A DNA stretch of 33,290 bases, from NCBI GenBank assembly GCA_018657625.1, contig JABHWU010000086.1, positions 1 to 33,290 on the forward strand, read 5' to 3'. Positions 20,152-29,497 of this stretch are shown piece after piece. Below the pieces are notes generated by a model, which did no database searches, was not told the DNA's origin, and saw only the letters and a list, made by a program, of their open reading frames with translations. The stretch's first letter is position 1. Every line of letters starts with the position of its first letter. A program made the position numbers and the translations under genes. This DNA is from Deltaproteobacteria bacterium (GTDB lineage: Bacteria; SAR324; XYD2-FULL-50-16).

Positions 20152-22716
20152 TTAGTCATGTTGTAAAATTGTCGATGCTTTTTGGCGGATTATGGTTTCA
20201 CCACCTATAAGTGCTGTAATTACACAGATAGTCGAAATAACAAATAAACTTAGTGCACTAATTTCCCATTTTAACTGCCAAAGCTTGTTAAAAAACAGAT
20301 ATGAAAGAATGTAAGATGCAGCTAGGCTTAAAAATATGGCGAAGAAAGTGGCCATGAAACCCAAAAAACCAAATTCAATGCTAATAATACTTCTGATGTC
20401 TTTAAAACTGGCACCCAGGATTTTTAATAGATTCATCTCTTTACCTCTTCTTAAGGCTTCATACCTGGCAATCGAGAAAACCACCATAATTCCGGTAAAA
20501 ATTGATAAGTAGGCCATGAAATTGATGGCGAATACGACTTTATCGGCGATGCCCAATATTTGATCGACCAGTTCGGAAATATTTATCATAGAGATATTTG
20601 GAAATCTTTTTACAATTCCATTCTGTATTTTACTTTTATTACTGGAATTCATCTTCGGTATGGAAGCGATAAACGTTTTAGGCGCTTCATTCAGTACACC
20701 ATTTTGAAATAAAATGTAAAAATTAGGTCTAAAACTATTCCAACGCACTTCTCTTAAATTGACGATTTTTGCCATAATAGTAATACCTTGAACATCAAAC
20801 TCTAAAAGATCATCAATCTTCAAGTTGTCGTGTTCGGCAAAACCCTGTGCGATAGAAACTTCAGCAGGTTTTTGGGTTTCAAAATCATATATTTCTGTTG
20901 TTAAGGGCACACCTGATATAATTCTTTCCGATGCATCCAATTCCATTCGATATGATAAATTGCGCTCGCGGCGTCGGTTACGACGTCTTTCGTTTCCCTC
21001 ATGATATGTTTCTGTAATTGATTGACCATTAACTTTTTCCAGTACACCGACTACCATTGGTGAAACATTGGATAATTTGACATCCTGATTTTTTAAGTAA
21101 CTTTGTAGTGGTTCCAATTGTTCAGGCTGGATATCGATCAGAAAAAAACTCGGTAATGACAATCCGCTGGGGCGACTTATTTCTTCCTGCAATCCATTTT
21201 GAAGTTGGGGAATAATATTAATCAAGAATGCGCCAAGGGCGATTGCGATGAAACAAGAAAATGTGGAAGCCTTATTTCGATAAAGGTTCCTGAAGGCGAT
21301 TCGTAAAAAAGTATTTGTGGAATTGGATAAAAGCTTACAGATATAGAAAAATAATATTCCAAAAACACTTAAAATAATACTGACACCGATAAATCCACCG
21401 AGGAATATTGATCCTCGTTCAAATGAATTCGTTTGCTGAACAGCTAATAACCAAAACAATAAAATGGCTGGAAAAAAGCTGACAATTCGTAAAACAGAAT
21501 ATTTAGTATCTTGTTTGGTTTGTGAGTGTCCGTTTTGCAATAATGTTAATGGTTTTAAGCGATGAATATTGATTATGGTCGGAATGCAAAAAACCAAACA
21601 TCCCAAAGCACCCAGTATAAAAGTACGTGCTATGATAGTAGCTCCAATTGTAACGTCAAGGTCGCTGGGGATAATTCCCCTTAGTATGAAGGGCAGGATG
21701 GGGAGGAAAAATATAGATGTCAATAATGATAATAAAGAAGCGAGCATTCCTAAAAAAGCAATCTGGGTAATAAAAACGAGATAAGTTTGATAGCGACTGG
21801 CCCCCAAACTCATCAAGATAGCAATTTCACGCTGTTTTTTTCGGAAGTAATTCCTAAAAAGATAACCAGCCCCAATCCCAGCCAAGAAAAGTGCGATAAT
21901 TCCGATTAAGCCCATGTAGCTGGTGAAATGTGTGATAATACGGTTTAGGTTTCTATTGACCCGTTCGGTTCCCATTACCCTAAATGGTCGTACATCATCT
22001 TTAAAAGTAATTTTTGCTGTCTCGGTTAACTCGGTAATCAAGGATTTTACATTTGTATTTAAGGGAAATCGAAAATATCTCTGATAGGCGATTCGACTGC
22101 CGAAATCTAATAAACCGGTATCCTTTAATTGATTCATTCCAACATAAATTCTAGGCGCGATACCAATATTTGTGACCGTTGTTAATCGATCTTTGGCAAC
22201 ATAATCATTCAAAATAAATTCTTTTTTGCCTATCTTTACTTTACTCCCAATTTGCAGTTGCATTGATTGGGCTGTATCTTTGGTCATCCACGCGCCAGGC
22301 TGCCCGTGAAGTTTCTGTGAGATATTGTTAACTGAGTCAGAGCCTGAATTTTCCAAAGCAAATTGTCCATACAATGGAAAAGCACTATCAATTGCATATA
22401 CTTCGGCTAAACGGGTATGCTGATCATGAGCTAGCATACTATAAAAAGTAATAACACGGGATTCTTGCTTGTCTGGTCCCAACACCTGATCAACGATTTC
22501 AATTGCTTCTTTTTTTAACGGACGATTGGAATAGACCACCATGTCCGCTGTTAGTAACTCTTTCAGGTTAATTTGAAAATGATTATGTAAAGAAACACTG
22601 AATGAACTCAGTACAATAAATCCAATTAGCCCAATACTTAAATTTAATATAAAGAATATGCTAAAGGATTTGTTATTTTTCAATTCCTTAAAAGCAAGTT
22701 TAATCCAGGTTTTCAT
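20152..22716 (-). CDS. ABC transporter permease, duplicated FtsX type
   Basis: An 854-residue permease. An N-terminal membrane helix (about 16-38) is followed by a periplasmic domain to about 260. A first FtsX module follows (about 265-400, with IAILMSLGASRYQTYLVFI), central helices, a second large periplasmic domain (about 500-720), and a second FtsX module near the end (MNLLKILGASFKDIRSIISIE). This matches the YbbP-like type VII (MacB/LolCE-related) permeases, which use ATP to move or extract envelope substrates without carrying them through the membrane. Its start overlaps the ATPase gene by 17 bases, so the two are coupled. The substrate is unknown. Confidence 0.85.
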   Translation of the reverse strand: MKTWIKLAFKELKNNKSFSIFFILNLSIGLIGFIVLSSFSVSLHNHFQINLKELLTADMVVYSNRPLKKEAIEIVDQVLGPDKQESRVITFYSMLAHDQHTRLAEVYAIDSAFPLYGQFALENSGSDSVNNISQKLHGQPGAWMTKDTAQSMQLQIGSKVKIGKKEFILNDYVAKDRLTTVTNIGIAPRIYVGMNQLKDTGLLDFGSRIAYQRYFRFPLNTNVKSLITELTETAKITFKDDVRPFRVMGTERVNRNLNRIITHFTSYMGLIGIIALFLAGIGAGYLFRNYFRKKQREIAILMSLGASRYQTYLVFITQIAFLGMLASLLSLLTSIFFLPILPFILRGIIPSDLDVTIGATIIARTFILGALGCLVFCIPTIINIHRLKPLTLLQNGHSQTKQDTKYSVLRIVSFFPAILLFWLLAVQQTNSFERGSIFLGGFIGVSIILSVFGILFFYICKLLSNSTNTFLRIAFRNLYRNKASTFSCFIAIALGAFLINIIPQLQNGLQEEISRPSGLSLPSFFLIDIQPEQLEPLQSYLKNQDVKLSNVSPMVVGVLEKVNGQSITETYHEGNERRRNRRRERNLSYRMELDASERIISGVPLTTEIYDFETQKPAEVSIAQGFAEHDNLKIDDLLEFDVQGITIMAKIVNLREVRWNSFRPNFYILFQNGVLNEAPKTFIASIPKMNSSNKSKIQNGIVKRFPNISMINISELVDQILGIADKVVFAINFMAYLSIFTGIMVVFSIARYEALRRGKEMNLLKILGASFKDIRSIISIEFGFLGFMATFFAIFLSLAASYILSYLFFNKLWQLKWEISALSLFVISTICVITALIGGETIIRQKASTILQHD

Positions 22717-23374
22717 ATAATTGCCCTTCTTTCAGCTGTAATTGCCTTTCGCAATGATTTGCCAATCTTAGATTATGTGTTACGACGACTAGTGTCATAT
22801 TGATAGATTCCACGAGATTAAAAAGTAATTCTTCTATTTGATAGGCCGTTTTATTATCGAGGTTGCCGGTTGGTTCATCCGCCAGTAGGATTGAAGGCTG
22901 GATCCCCATTGCCCGTGCAATTGCGACCCGTTGGCATTCACCACCACTTAGAACAGCTGGTAAAAACGTTTTTTTATCGGATAATCCGACTTGCTCTAAG
23001 ACTTCGTTGGTTCTTTCTGAGATGTTTGGAGCATTTAAAATCTCCAAAGGGAGGCGAACATTTTCTTTTACAGATAAGTGCGGCATTAAATGAAATTGCT
23101 GAAAAACGATTCCAATTTTCTGGGAACGATATTTTGATAATTTATCTTCACTCAGCTGGCTTAGATCTTGGCCATCTAAAATGATTGACCCAGAATCGAT
23201 TGAATCTAAACCTGCAATTAACGATAAAAGAGTCGTCTTACCGCTGCCAGAAGGGCCAACAATTGAAATTGTTTCCCCTTTTTTAACGTTAAAATTTATA
23301 TTTTTTATTACATCAACTGGTTTATTATCTGTCTGGACATATGATTTAGTAATATTGTTAACTTGAAGAATCAT
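22700..23374 (-). CDS. ABC transporter ATPase (LolD/YbbA/MacB type)
   Basis: A 224-residue nucleotide-binding subunit with all motifs: Walker A GPSGSGKTT at 40-48, Q-loop at FQQFHLMPHL (91-100), signature LSGGECQR at 142-149, Walker B ILLADEP at 162-168, then the D-loop and the switch His in VVTHNLR. The length and sequence fit the LolD/YbbA group that pairs with FtsX-type permeases. It ends inside the start of the permease gene. It begins 70 bases after the RND pump gene on the same strand with no clear terminator between, so one long operon is possible. Confidence 0.9.
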   Translation of the reverse strand: MILQVNNITKSYVQTDNKPVDVIKNINFNVKKGETISIVGPSGSGKTTLLSLIAGLDSIDSGSIILDGQDLSQLSEDKLSKYRSQKIGIVFQQFHLMPHLSVKENVRLPLEILNAPNISERTNEVLEQVGLSDKKTFLPAVLSGGECQRVAIARAMGIQPSILLADEPTGNLDNKTAYQIEELLFNLVESINMTLVVVTHNLRLANHCERQLQLKEGQLYENLD

Positions 23375-23444
23375 AATAATTGACTATTCCCTTGCAAGAT
23401 TATAAAAAACACAATTTCATCTTAATTTTGTAAACGCAGGCATT

Positions 23445-26400
23445 CTATGCTTCAACAAATTCTGGTTTTTTCTTTGGAAACAATCGTTCAAAAACCATAT
23501 ATAAAACCGGGATGAAAATCAGGGTGATCAAAGTCGAACTGGTTAGTCCCCCGATCACTGCTCTGGCCAAGGAAGCCTGAGTTTCACTTCCCTCCATAAT
23601 CCCCAAGGAAAGCGGTAACATACCTAAAGAAGTGGTGAGCGCTGTCATGACTATCGGACGTAGACGTCTGGTACCAGCTTCGATAATAGCCTGTTCCACT
23701 GGCATTCCATCACGATCTCGCAGCAAATTGATGTGATCCACAAGGAGAATGGCATTATTCACCACAATACCCGCCAACATGATACAACCGATAAAGGATT
23801 GAACATTAAAGGTGGTTCCTGTTAAAAATAACATTAACACGACGCCCACTGATGCCAGGGGAACGGAAAAAAGAACCAACAATGGATCTCGTAACGATTC
23901 ATAAAGACAGGCCAATACCATGTAAACAAGAATAATGGCCAGCAGGATTCCCACCATCAGTTCACGAAAGGCTTCCTGTTGCGCTTCGTAGTCTCCGGCA
24001 TAAACAATACTGAAATCTTTCGGAATGACCACCTCTTTCAAACTTTCCCTGATATCGGCGAGAACAGTGTTCATATCCCGATCACTGATATTGACAGATA
24101 CAGTGACTGTTCTTTCCTGATCTTTTCTTCTAATCTCAAGAGGAGTTGTTTTTGAAGTGATGAAAACGACATTTTTCATAGTGATGGGTTCATTGTTTTT
24201 ATTAACAACTGTAAGATCTAAAACATCTTCGAGATTCATTTGGTCGGTGTCTTTAATTTTAACCAGAATGTCGAACTCTCTTCCTGCGTTCCTAAAGGTT
24301 CCACTATTGGTGCCAGAAATAATGGTTTGTAGATTATCAGCGATATCTGATACATTCAAATTTAATTGGGCGGCTCTGGCCCGGTCTACCATGATCCTTT
24401 GCTCGGTTCGACCCGCCTCCAGGCTGAGGCGCACATCGGTGACACCCGGAATATCATTTATCTTTTCCTTTATGGTTCCAGCCAGTAATCTAGCCCTTTC
24501 TAGATCAAATCCCTTTATGTCAATTTGAATACGCTCGGTATTTCCCCCTGAAATCAATCTAAAAATAAACAACCCTTGTCCCGCTCTGGTCCTCACTTGT
24601 AAACCTGGAATTCCCATGAGTTTTCTTCTGAGATCGTTGGCAATCTGATCACTGCTTCTGGATCTTTCGATCAGGGGTTTCAAAGTAATCTGAATTCTCC
24701 CACTGTGTGATCCACCATGCCAGGAGGATGAGCCCAAACGCACAACAACATTTTCCAACTCCGGGACGGATTCATTAATAATCTTTTCAACCGTTTGGTA
24801 TTTTTCCTCCAAAACTTCCAAACGAGTTCCCACCTCCATTTCAATATTGACTCTAACCTGCCCTTCATCGGCTGAGGGCATATACTCAACTCCAATAAAT
24901 GGTATCAAGGCCATACTGAGAATCAACAATGCAACGGTAAAAAGAACTGTCATTATTTTATGTTTGAGCACAAATATTAAGAGTTGCTGATACCCCAGAA
25001 TAATCGATTCTCCGATAGTTTTTTGACCATTTCCGTTTTCCTGATTCGCGCTCACAATCCTTTTTTTCACTTTCAATTTAGGCATTTTGGATATCAGCAT
25101 GGGAATAACTGTCAAAGCCGCTCCAAGTGAGCACAAAAGCGCGAAACTGATGACATAGGCCAATTGTTTGAACATAATACCAGTCATCCCCCGAATAAAA
25201 ATCAATGGCAGGAAAATAACCAGCGTTGTCAATGTACTGGCAATAATGGCGGATGTAACTTCTCCACTACCATTAATGGCGGCAACCTTCATAGGCTGTC
25301 CGGTCTTTTGTAATCGGAATATATTTTCCAATACCACTATGGAATTATCCACAATCATGCCCACGCCTATGGCCAATCCCCCAAGTGTCATTAAATTCAA
25401 GGTAAATCCTGAAAAATACATAAAAACAAAAGTTCCTATGATTGAAATAGGAATGGCCGTGCTGATAATGGCCGTGCTGCGAAAACTCCTGAGAAAAACA
25501 ATAAACACCAAAACCGCCAAAAGTCCTCCAATACCAGCCATGGATTCCACATTTCCAATTGAAGTTTCAATATACTTGGCCGTATTGACTAATGGGATAA
25601 GGTCAAGTTGTGGGATATCTGCGTTAATGCGCTCCAGTTCCTTCAGCGTCTCTTTGGCGACATCTACCGTGTTAGCCAGGGATTGTTTTTGAACGGAAAT
25701 TTGTATACCTGGTTTTCCGTTAATTTTTATCACCTGGTAGCTTTTTTTATGTGTGGATACAATATCCGCAATTTCCTTCAGTTGAATGGAAACACCGTCA
25801 CGAACTGCTACAACAGTATCATTTAATTCATTCAAGTTTCGATACTCACCGGAAGTACTGACCATCAGTTCATAGTTGCCTTTTCTTAAGACACCTGTAG
25901 GCACCGAAACATTTTGCGATTTAATACTGGAAATAATCTGACTGATCGGTAAGCCCAAAGCTTTTAACTTTTCGGCAAATACCAGCACCTGGATTTCTTG
26001 TTCCTGACCACCCCAGACATCGACTGCGGCCACGCCGGGAACGCGTTCAATCCGGTAACTGATTTGTTCTTCTACGATTTTTCTAACTTCTATGGGATCC
26101 AAATTGCTGGTAACACCTAAAATGAGAATAGGAAATTGGGAAAGATCAAATTTTCTCAAGGTTGGTTTCCCCGCGTCAGTGGGCAGTCGATTAGCGATTC
26201 GATCCAATCGGTCACGAATATCATTGGCTGCTTCATCCAGGTTGGTACCCCAGATAAATGAGACTCTGACGTTGCTACTTCTATCGGACGAGGTGGATTC
26301 GACTTCCTGTACGCCCGGTACAGCGCTCACCGCCTGTTCAATCGGGCGTGTAATTAAGTCCTCTATTTGTTCGGGACCAGCATTATCATATTCAGTGGAC

Positions 26401-26540
26401 ACAGAAAGTGACGGGTAGGTGATTTCCGGCATCAAATCAACAGGTAGACGATTTAGCGCCACACCACCCAGGATCATAATAATCAAAGTCACCATGGTCG
26501 TAAAAACCGGACGGTTGACCGAAAAGCGGGATATGTTCAT
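23445..26540 (-). CDS. RND-family efflux pump inner-membrane subunit
   Basis: A 1031-residue pump of the HAE-1/AcrB superfamily. N-terminal SVNRPVFTTMV starts helix 1. Two large periplasmic loops follow (about 30-330 and 560-860), and the helix-4 proton-relay motif reads GMIVDNSIVVLEN (Asp398). AcrB has Asp-Asp there; the Asp-Asn form occurs in SwrC/MdtC-like relatives. It uses the proton gradient to drive drugs, lipids or other compounds outward through a tripartite pump. The adaptor gene lies three bases upstream, and no TolC-like outer-membrane gene is in the window, so it must use one encoded elsewhere. Length and motifs look complete. Confidence 0.9.
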   Translation of the reverse strand: MNISRFSVNRPVFTTMVTLIIMILGGVALNRLPVDLMPEITYPSLSVSTEYDNAGPEQIEDLITRPIEQAVSAVPGVQEVESTSSDRSSNVRVSFIWGTNLDEAANDIRDRLDRIANRLPTDAGKPTLRKFDLSQFPILILGVTSNLDPIEVRKIVEEQISYRIERVPGVAAVDVWGGQEQEIQVLVFAEKLKALGLPISQIISSIKSQNVSVPTGVLRKGNYELMVSTSGEYRNLNELNDTVVAVRDGVSIQLKEIADIVSTHKKSYQVIKINGKPGIQISVQKQSLANTVDVAKETLKELERINADIPQLDLIPLVNTAKYIETSIGNVESMAGIGGLLAVLVFIVFLRSFRSTAIISTAIPISIIGTFVFMYFSGFTLNLMTLGGLAIGVGMIVDNSIVVLENIFRLQKTGQPMKVAAINGSGEVTSAIIASTLTTLVIFLPLIFIRGMTGIMFKQLAYVISFALLCSLGAALTVIPMLISKMPKLKVKKRIVSANQENGNGQKTIGESIILGYQQLLIFVLKHKIMTVLFTVALLILSMALIPFIGVEYMPSADEGQVRVNIEMEVGTRLEVLEEKYQTVEKIINESVPELENVVVRLGSSSWHGGSHSGRIQITLKPLIERSRSSDQIANDLRRKLMGIPGLQVRTRAGQGLFIFRLISGGNTERIQIDIKGFDLERARLLAGTIKEKINDIPGVTDVRLSLEAGRTEQRIMVDRARAAQLNLNVSDIADNLQTIISGTNSGTFRNAGREFDILVKIKDTDQMNLEDVLDLTVVNKNNEPITMKNVVFITSKTTPLEIRRKDQERTVTVSVNISDRDMNTVLADIRESLKEVVIPKDFSIVYAGDYEAQQEAFRELMVGILLAIILVYMVLACLYESLRDPLLVLFSVPLASVGVVLMLFLTGTTFNVQSFIGCIMLAGIVVNNAILLVDHINLLRDRDGMPVEQAIIEAGTRRLRPIVMTALTTSLGMLPLSLGIMEGSETQASLARAVIGGLTSSTLITLIFIPVLYMVFERLFPKKKPEFVEA

Positions 26541-26543
26541 AGG

Positions 26544-27764
26544 CTATGGTTTTTTCTGTTCGGGTTTAGCTTTTAATCTCGGTTTTTTAATATTTTCTTT
26601 TACACTATCTTTTCCTGGAATACTGACAATTGAACCATCTTCAAGCAAATGATGCCCCAGCGTAATCACCGACCCTTGCAATGACGGTGAAACAATTTCA
26701 ATAAATTCATTCTGCGTAAATCCCTGTATTATTTTTATAAAATTAACTTTTTCATCAGCAGCATCCAATAAAAAAACACCCATATCATTTTCCCTTTTCA
26801 CTAGGGCGCTGATTGGGACAACGGTAGCATCTGGATGAACGCTAAACCTAATAGATGCTCGAATAAACAAACCGGGTTTGAGTAGCCCGTCTTCATTGGG
26901 GATTTCCAGATCGATTTGCGCTTCACGACTTTTTTCTTTGATAATGGGGGCTATTCTGACCACAAACCCCTTAAATTTCCTTTCTGGAAGCGCGTCTACC
27001 GTGATTTCAGCAGCTTGGCCTAAACGTATTTTAAAATAATCCATTTCAGTTACATGAATCATCCCCACCATGGAGGAGATATCCAACACAGACACAATAG
27101 GTGACGTTGATCCAACCAAGGCGCCTTCATCCATAAAGCGTTCGCCGATAACCAAATTCGATCTATTTTTACTCCAGATATTACTTATTGTTGTATAGGA
27201 AAGGCGTATGCGACTGGATTCAAGGGCGGCGTTTTTCTCTTCCAGTTGGGCTTTGGCTACCCGGCGGTTTGATACTCGTGTGGCATAGTTCGCTTTAGCC
27301 TTATCTAATGCTGGTTTAGCAATTAATTTTTTTTCATGAAGCGTCTGCTCTCGCTCTAATTCTAGTTTAGCTAAACTAACTTGATCTTCTGATGCTTCTA
27401 AATTGGCTTTGGCGACTTCCAAATATGCTTGCGCCTGTTGAAATTGCTGTTTATATTCATCGTCATCCAAAACCGCTATTACCTGTTGCGGTTTAAGCTG
27501 ATCTCCGACATTCACCAATAAACTTTTCAACCGTCCGGCAACTTTTGATGCGACTAAAAATAAAGATTTCGCTTGCAAAGTTCCTGTAAAGTTTCCAATT
27601 TCTTGAATTTCCATGGTTTGAATCGGTGCGATTTCCACAGCTACCCGCGGTTGTTCTCGCACTCTTCCGATTTCCGAAACTTTTTCAGTATAGGCGCCAT
27701 AGACCAACCAACTAATAAATCCTAAAATTGACAACGCGGCTAAAACGATTATTTTTTTCTTCAT
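26544..27764 (-). CDS. RND periplasmic adaptor (membrane fusion protein)
   Basis: A 406-residue adaptor. An N-terminal membrane anchor (KIIVLAALSILGFISWLVYG) has no lipobox. A lipoyl half-motif (VASKVAGRLKSLLVNVGDQL) lies at about 69-90, and a coiled-coil hairpin (about 100-190, EASEDQVSLAKLELEREQTL and following) comes before the second lipoyl half. Beta-barrel and membrane-proximal domains follow to about 375, and a Lys/Pro-rich tail ends it. It links the pump to the outer-membrane channel. It is transcribed first in the pump operon, with only three bases before the pump start. Confidence 0.9.
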   Translation of the reverse strand: MKKKIIVLAALSILGFISWLVYGAYTEKVSEIGRVREQPRVAVEIAPIQTMEIQEIGNFTGTLQAKSLFLVASKVAGRLKSLLVNVGDQLKPQQVIAVLDDDEYKQQFQQAQAYLEVAKANLEASEDQVSLAKLELEREQTLHEKKLIAKPALDKAKANYATRVSNRRVAKAQLEEKNAALESSRIRLSYTTISNIWSKNRSNLVIGERFMDEGALVGSTSPIVSVLDISSMVGMIHVTEMDYFKIRLGQAAEITVDALPERKFKGFVVRIAPIIKEKSREAQIDLEIPNEDGLLKPGLFIRASIRFSVHPDATVVPISALVKRENDMGVFLLDAADEKVNFIKIIQGFTQNEFIEIVSPSLQGSVITLGHHLLEDGSIVSIPGKDSVKENIKKPRLKAKPEQKKP

Positions 27765-27870
27765 ATATTACTTATGTTTGTTGTGATCGTTATTTCATCA
27801 ATTTTGAAATAGAAAAAATCATTAATCCAACTGCACATCTTCAATGTTTTTAAAACTGGTTAACGATAGA

Positions 27871-27900
27871 CATCATTGACGATAAGAACGTTCAATGATG
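27871..27900. repeat. Perfect 9-bp inverted repeat between cytochrome and efflux genes
   Basis: CATCATTGA at 27871-27879 and TCAATGATG at 27892-27900 pair around a 12-base loop, 11 bases past the dihaem cytochrome stop. There is no U-tract. It could be an operator for the efflux genes, whose start is about 110 bases further on, or a 3'-end hairpin. Confidence 0.45.
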
Positions 27901-27910
27901 CTAATGTACT

Positions 27911-28477
27911 TCATCTTTCTGGAATCTCAGCATTATCTTCGTCAAAGTTGCCTGTGTTCTTTACCCCGATGTGACAAGCTGGACAATTAGTGCTGTTTTT
28001 AATGGATTGCCGATCATAAACGTCTTTAGTGATCTTATGATGTTTGCGTTTGATAATCTTAGAACCAAAAACACTTAGCGGAGTCTGGTCATCAGCTATT
28101 CCGTCCAATATTTTTACTGATGTACTCGAATATGTCACTTCAGCAGCATGATCAACCAGGTATTTTTCAATTTTTTGAGTAAGATAAATAGGTAACTCCA
28201 CTTTTTCTCCAAAATGAGTATTAAGCTTTGTCATAATCGCTCTCCATGATTTACTGGGCAGTAGACCCGGTGGATATAACCAATGACAATCACCACCACA
28301 ATACTGTTTGGTTTCTTTATCATTGGTCAACGGTACTTCTGAAGGCATCATCAGCACAGTAAAGAATCCCAAATTTCTCTCATATTTATAATTATCTGCA
28401 GCGTAGGTATTTGAAATCGCGTTTGATATGAGCAATATAATATAGCCTAGAACGATCGCATATTTTCTATATCTCAT
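27911..28477 (-). CDS. DHC-like dihaem cytochrome c
   Basis: A 188-residue exported protein with a signal peptide (cut near TYA, residue 26) and a PPGLLPSKSWRAIM stretch typical of the dihaem cytochrome c (DHC) family. Two haem sites are seen: CGGDCH (60-65), which has three residues between the cysteines, and CPACH (165-169), the usual spacing. In DHC proteins I know the first site is CxxCH, so the extra residue is odd. It should carry electrons in the periplasm, probably to or from the neighbouring cytochromes. It lies 171 bases after the octahaem gene on the same strand. Confidence 0.75.
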   Translation of the reverse strand: MRYRKYAIVLGYIILLISNAISNTYAADNYKYERNLGFFTVLMMPSEVPLTNDKETKQYCGGDCHWLYPPGLLPSKSWRAIMTKLNTHFGEKVELPIYLTQKIEKYLVDHAAEVTYSSTSVKILDGIADDQTPLSVFGSKIIKRKHHKITKDVYDRQSIKNSTNCPACHIGVKNTGNFDEDNAEIPER

Positions 28478-28648
28478 GTTTTCTTTTCCTTTTGTAGATG
28501 GTTATACTATAAAAGACTAGATTTAAAGCTACTGATCTATTCGTTCTTAGAGTTTCAAATTTCTCTCTTCATTTCTTCTCTACAATGTGAAAATTCGTAA
28601 TAAAATGTAACGCCTTTATACTTCCATAATATAAAACATATTCAATAT

Positions 28649-29497
28649 CTAATCATGATCGTTGTCATCATGGTCATCGTTATCGTCAGAATGTTTTTTA
28701 TTTTTATCTCGATCTTTTTTTGAATTCCGCTTCTTTGGCTTTCGATCATTATTATATTTTTTGGAATCCCTCTCAGAATTAGAATGGCTTTTTTCTGTTT
28801 TCAAATCTCGTTTCGCTTCATCCTCATCTCCACTGCGATGACATTTTACGCAATCAATATAATCTCGAATACCTTCTTTAACATGTTCACGTTCAATTTT
28901 CTGTGGTGAGTGCTCATGGCAATTATAGCAGGTGTATTCAATGTAATTAGAGTTTGGGTGGCAGGTAGTACAATCTGCTTGATGGTCTCTATCAAATTTA
29001 AAATAGGCACTATGGTCGATTTCGGTGGAAGCCCAATTGGTTGTTTTGTGGCATTGGGCACAATCCATTCCGGACTTTTCGTGCATTACGTTCGTTGGAC
29101 GCTGATGGCATTCAACACAGTTATTAACGTTTTTAAGTCCAAGCATTTCATGAGAGAATTGAATTGCTTGATTAGATGTCAATCGCCCCTGATGCTCTTT
29201 ATGGCAGGTAGTACATGTATCAGGCTTGAGTTTGCTATGAAAGGAAAGTTTCTTTTTTTCCTGCCCGATATTTTGTTTGTTCACTTGAATGATGCCTATT
29301 TTTTCAGGAGCATGACATAGCGTACACTTTTGACCGGAGGCACCTTGAAATGTGTCGTGACAATTCGAACAGTTTTCTTCAAGATGTCCATGCTTTTTCA
29401 AAAGATTACCGGGACTAATGGCTTTATTCGGAAATAAATATATGAGCCATCCTGTTATAGCTATAATAACCAGAACGATTGAGGATACTTTAATCAT
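28649..29497 (-). CDS. Octahaem cytochrome c, membrane-anchored
   Basis: A 282-residue protein with an N-terminal anchor (VSSIVLVIIAITGWLIYLF) and eight CxxCH sites at about residues 43, 58, 95, 127, 146, 176, 190 and 216. Many non-cysteine histidines in between (e.g. FSHEMLG, DHSAYF, RDHQAD) can serve as second axial ligands, as in multihaem cytochromes of the c3/c7 and NrfB/TorC kind. After the last haem comes a 60-residue highly charged Lys/Asp tail ending in a His/Asp run, perhaps for metal binding. It overlaps the cytochrome b gene by four bases (ATGA), so the two are translated together. Electron carriage in the periplasm is firm; partner and direction are inferred. Confidence 0.85.
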   Translation of the reverse strand: MIKVSSIVLVIIAITGWLIYLFPNKAISPGNLLKKHGHLEENCSNCHDTFQGASGQKCTLCHAPEKIGIIQVNKQNIGQEKKKLSFHSKLKPDTCTTCHKEHQGRLTSNQAIQFSHEMLGLKNVNNCVECHQRPTNVMHEKSGMDCAQCHKTTNWASTEIDHSAYFKFDRDHQADCTTCHPNSNYIEYTCYNCHEHSPQKIEREHVKEGIRDYIDCVKCHRSGDEDEAKRDLKTEKSHSNSERDSKKYNNDRKPKKRNSKKDRDKNKKHSDDNDDHDDNDHD

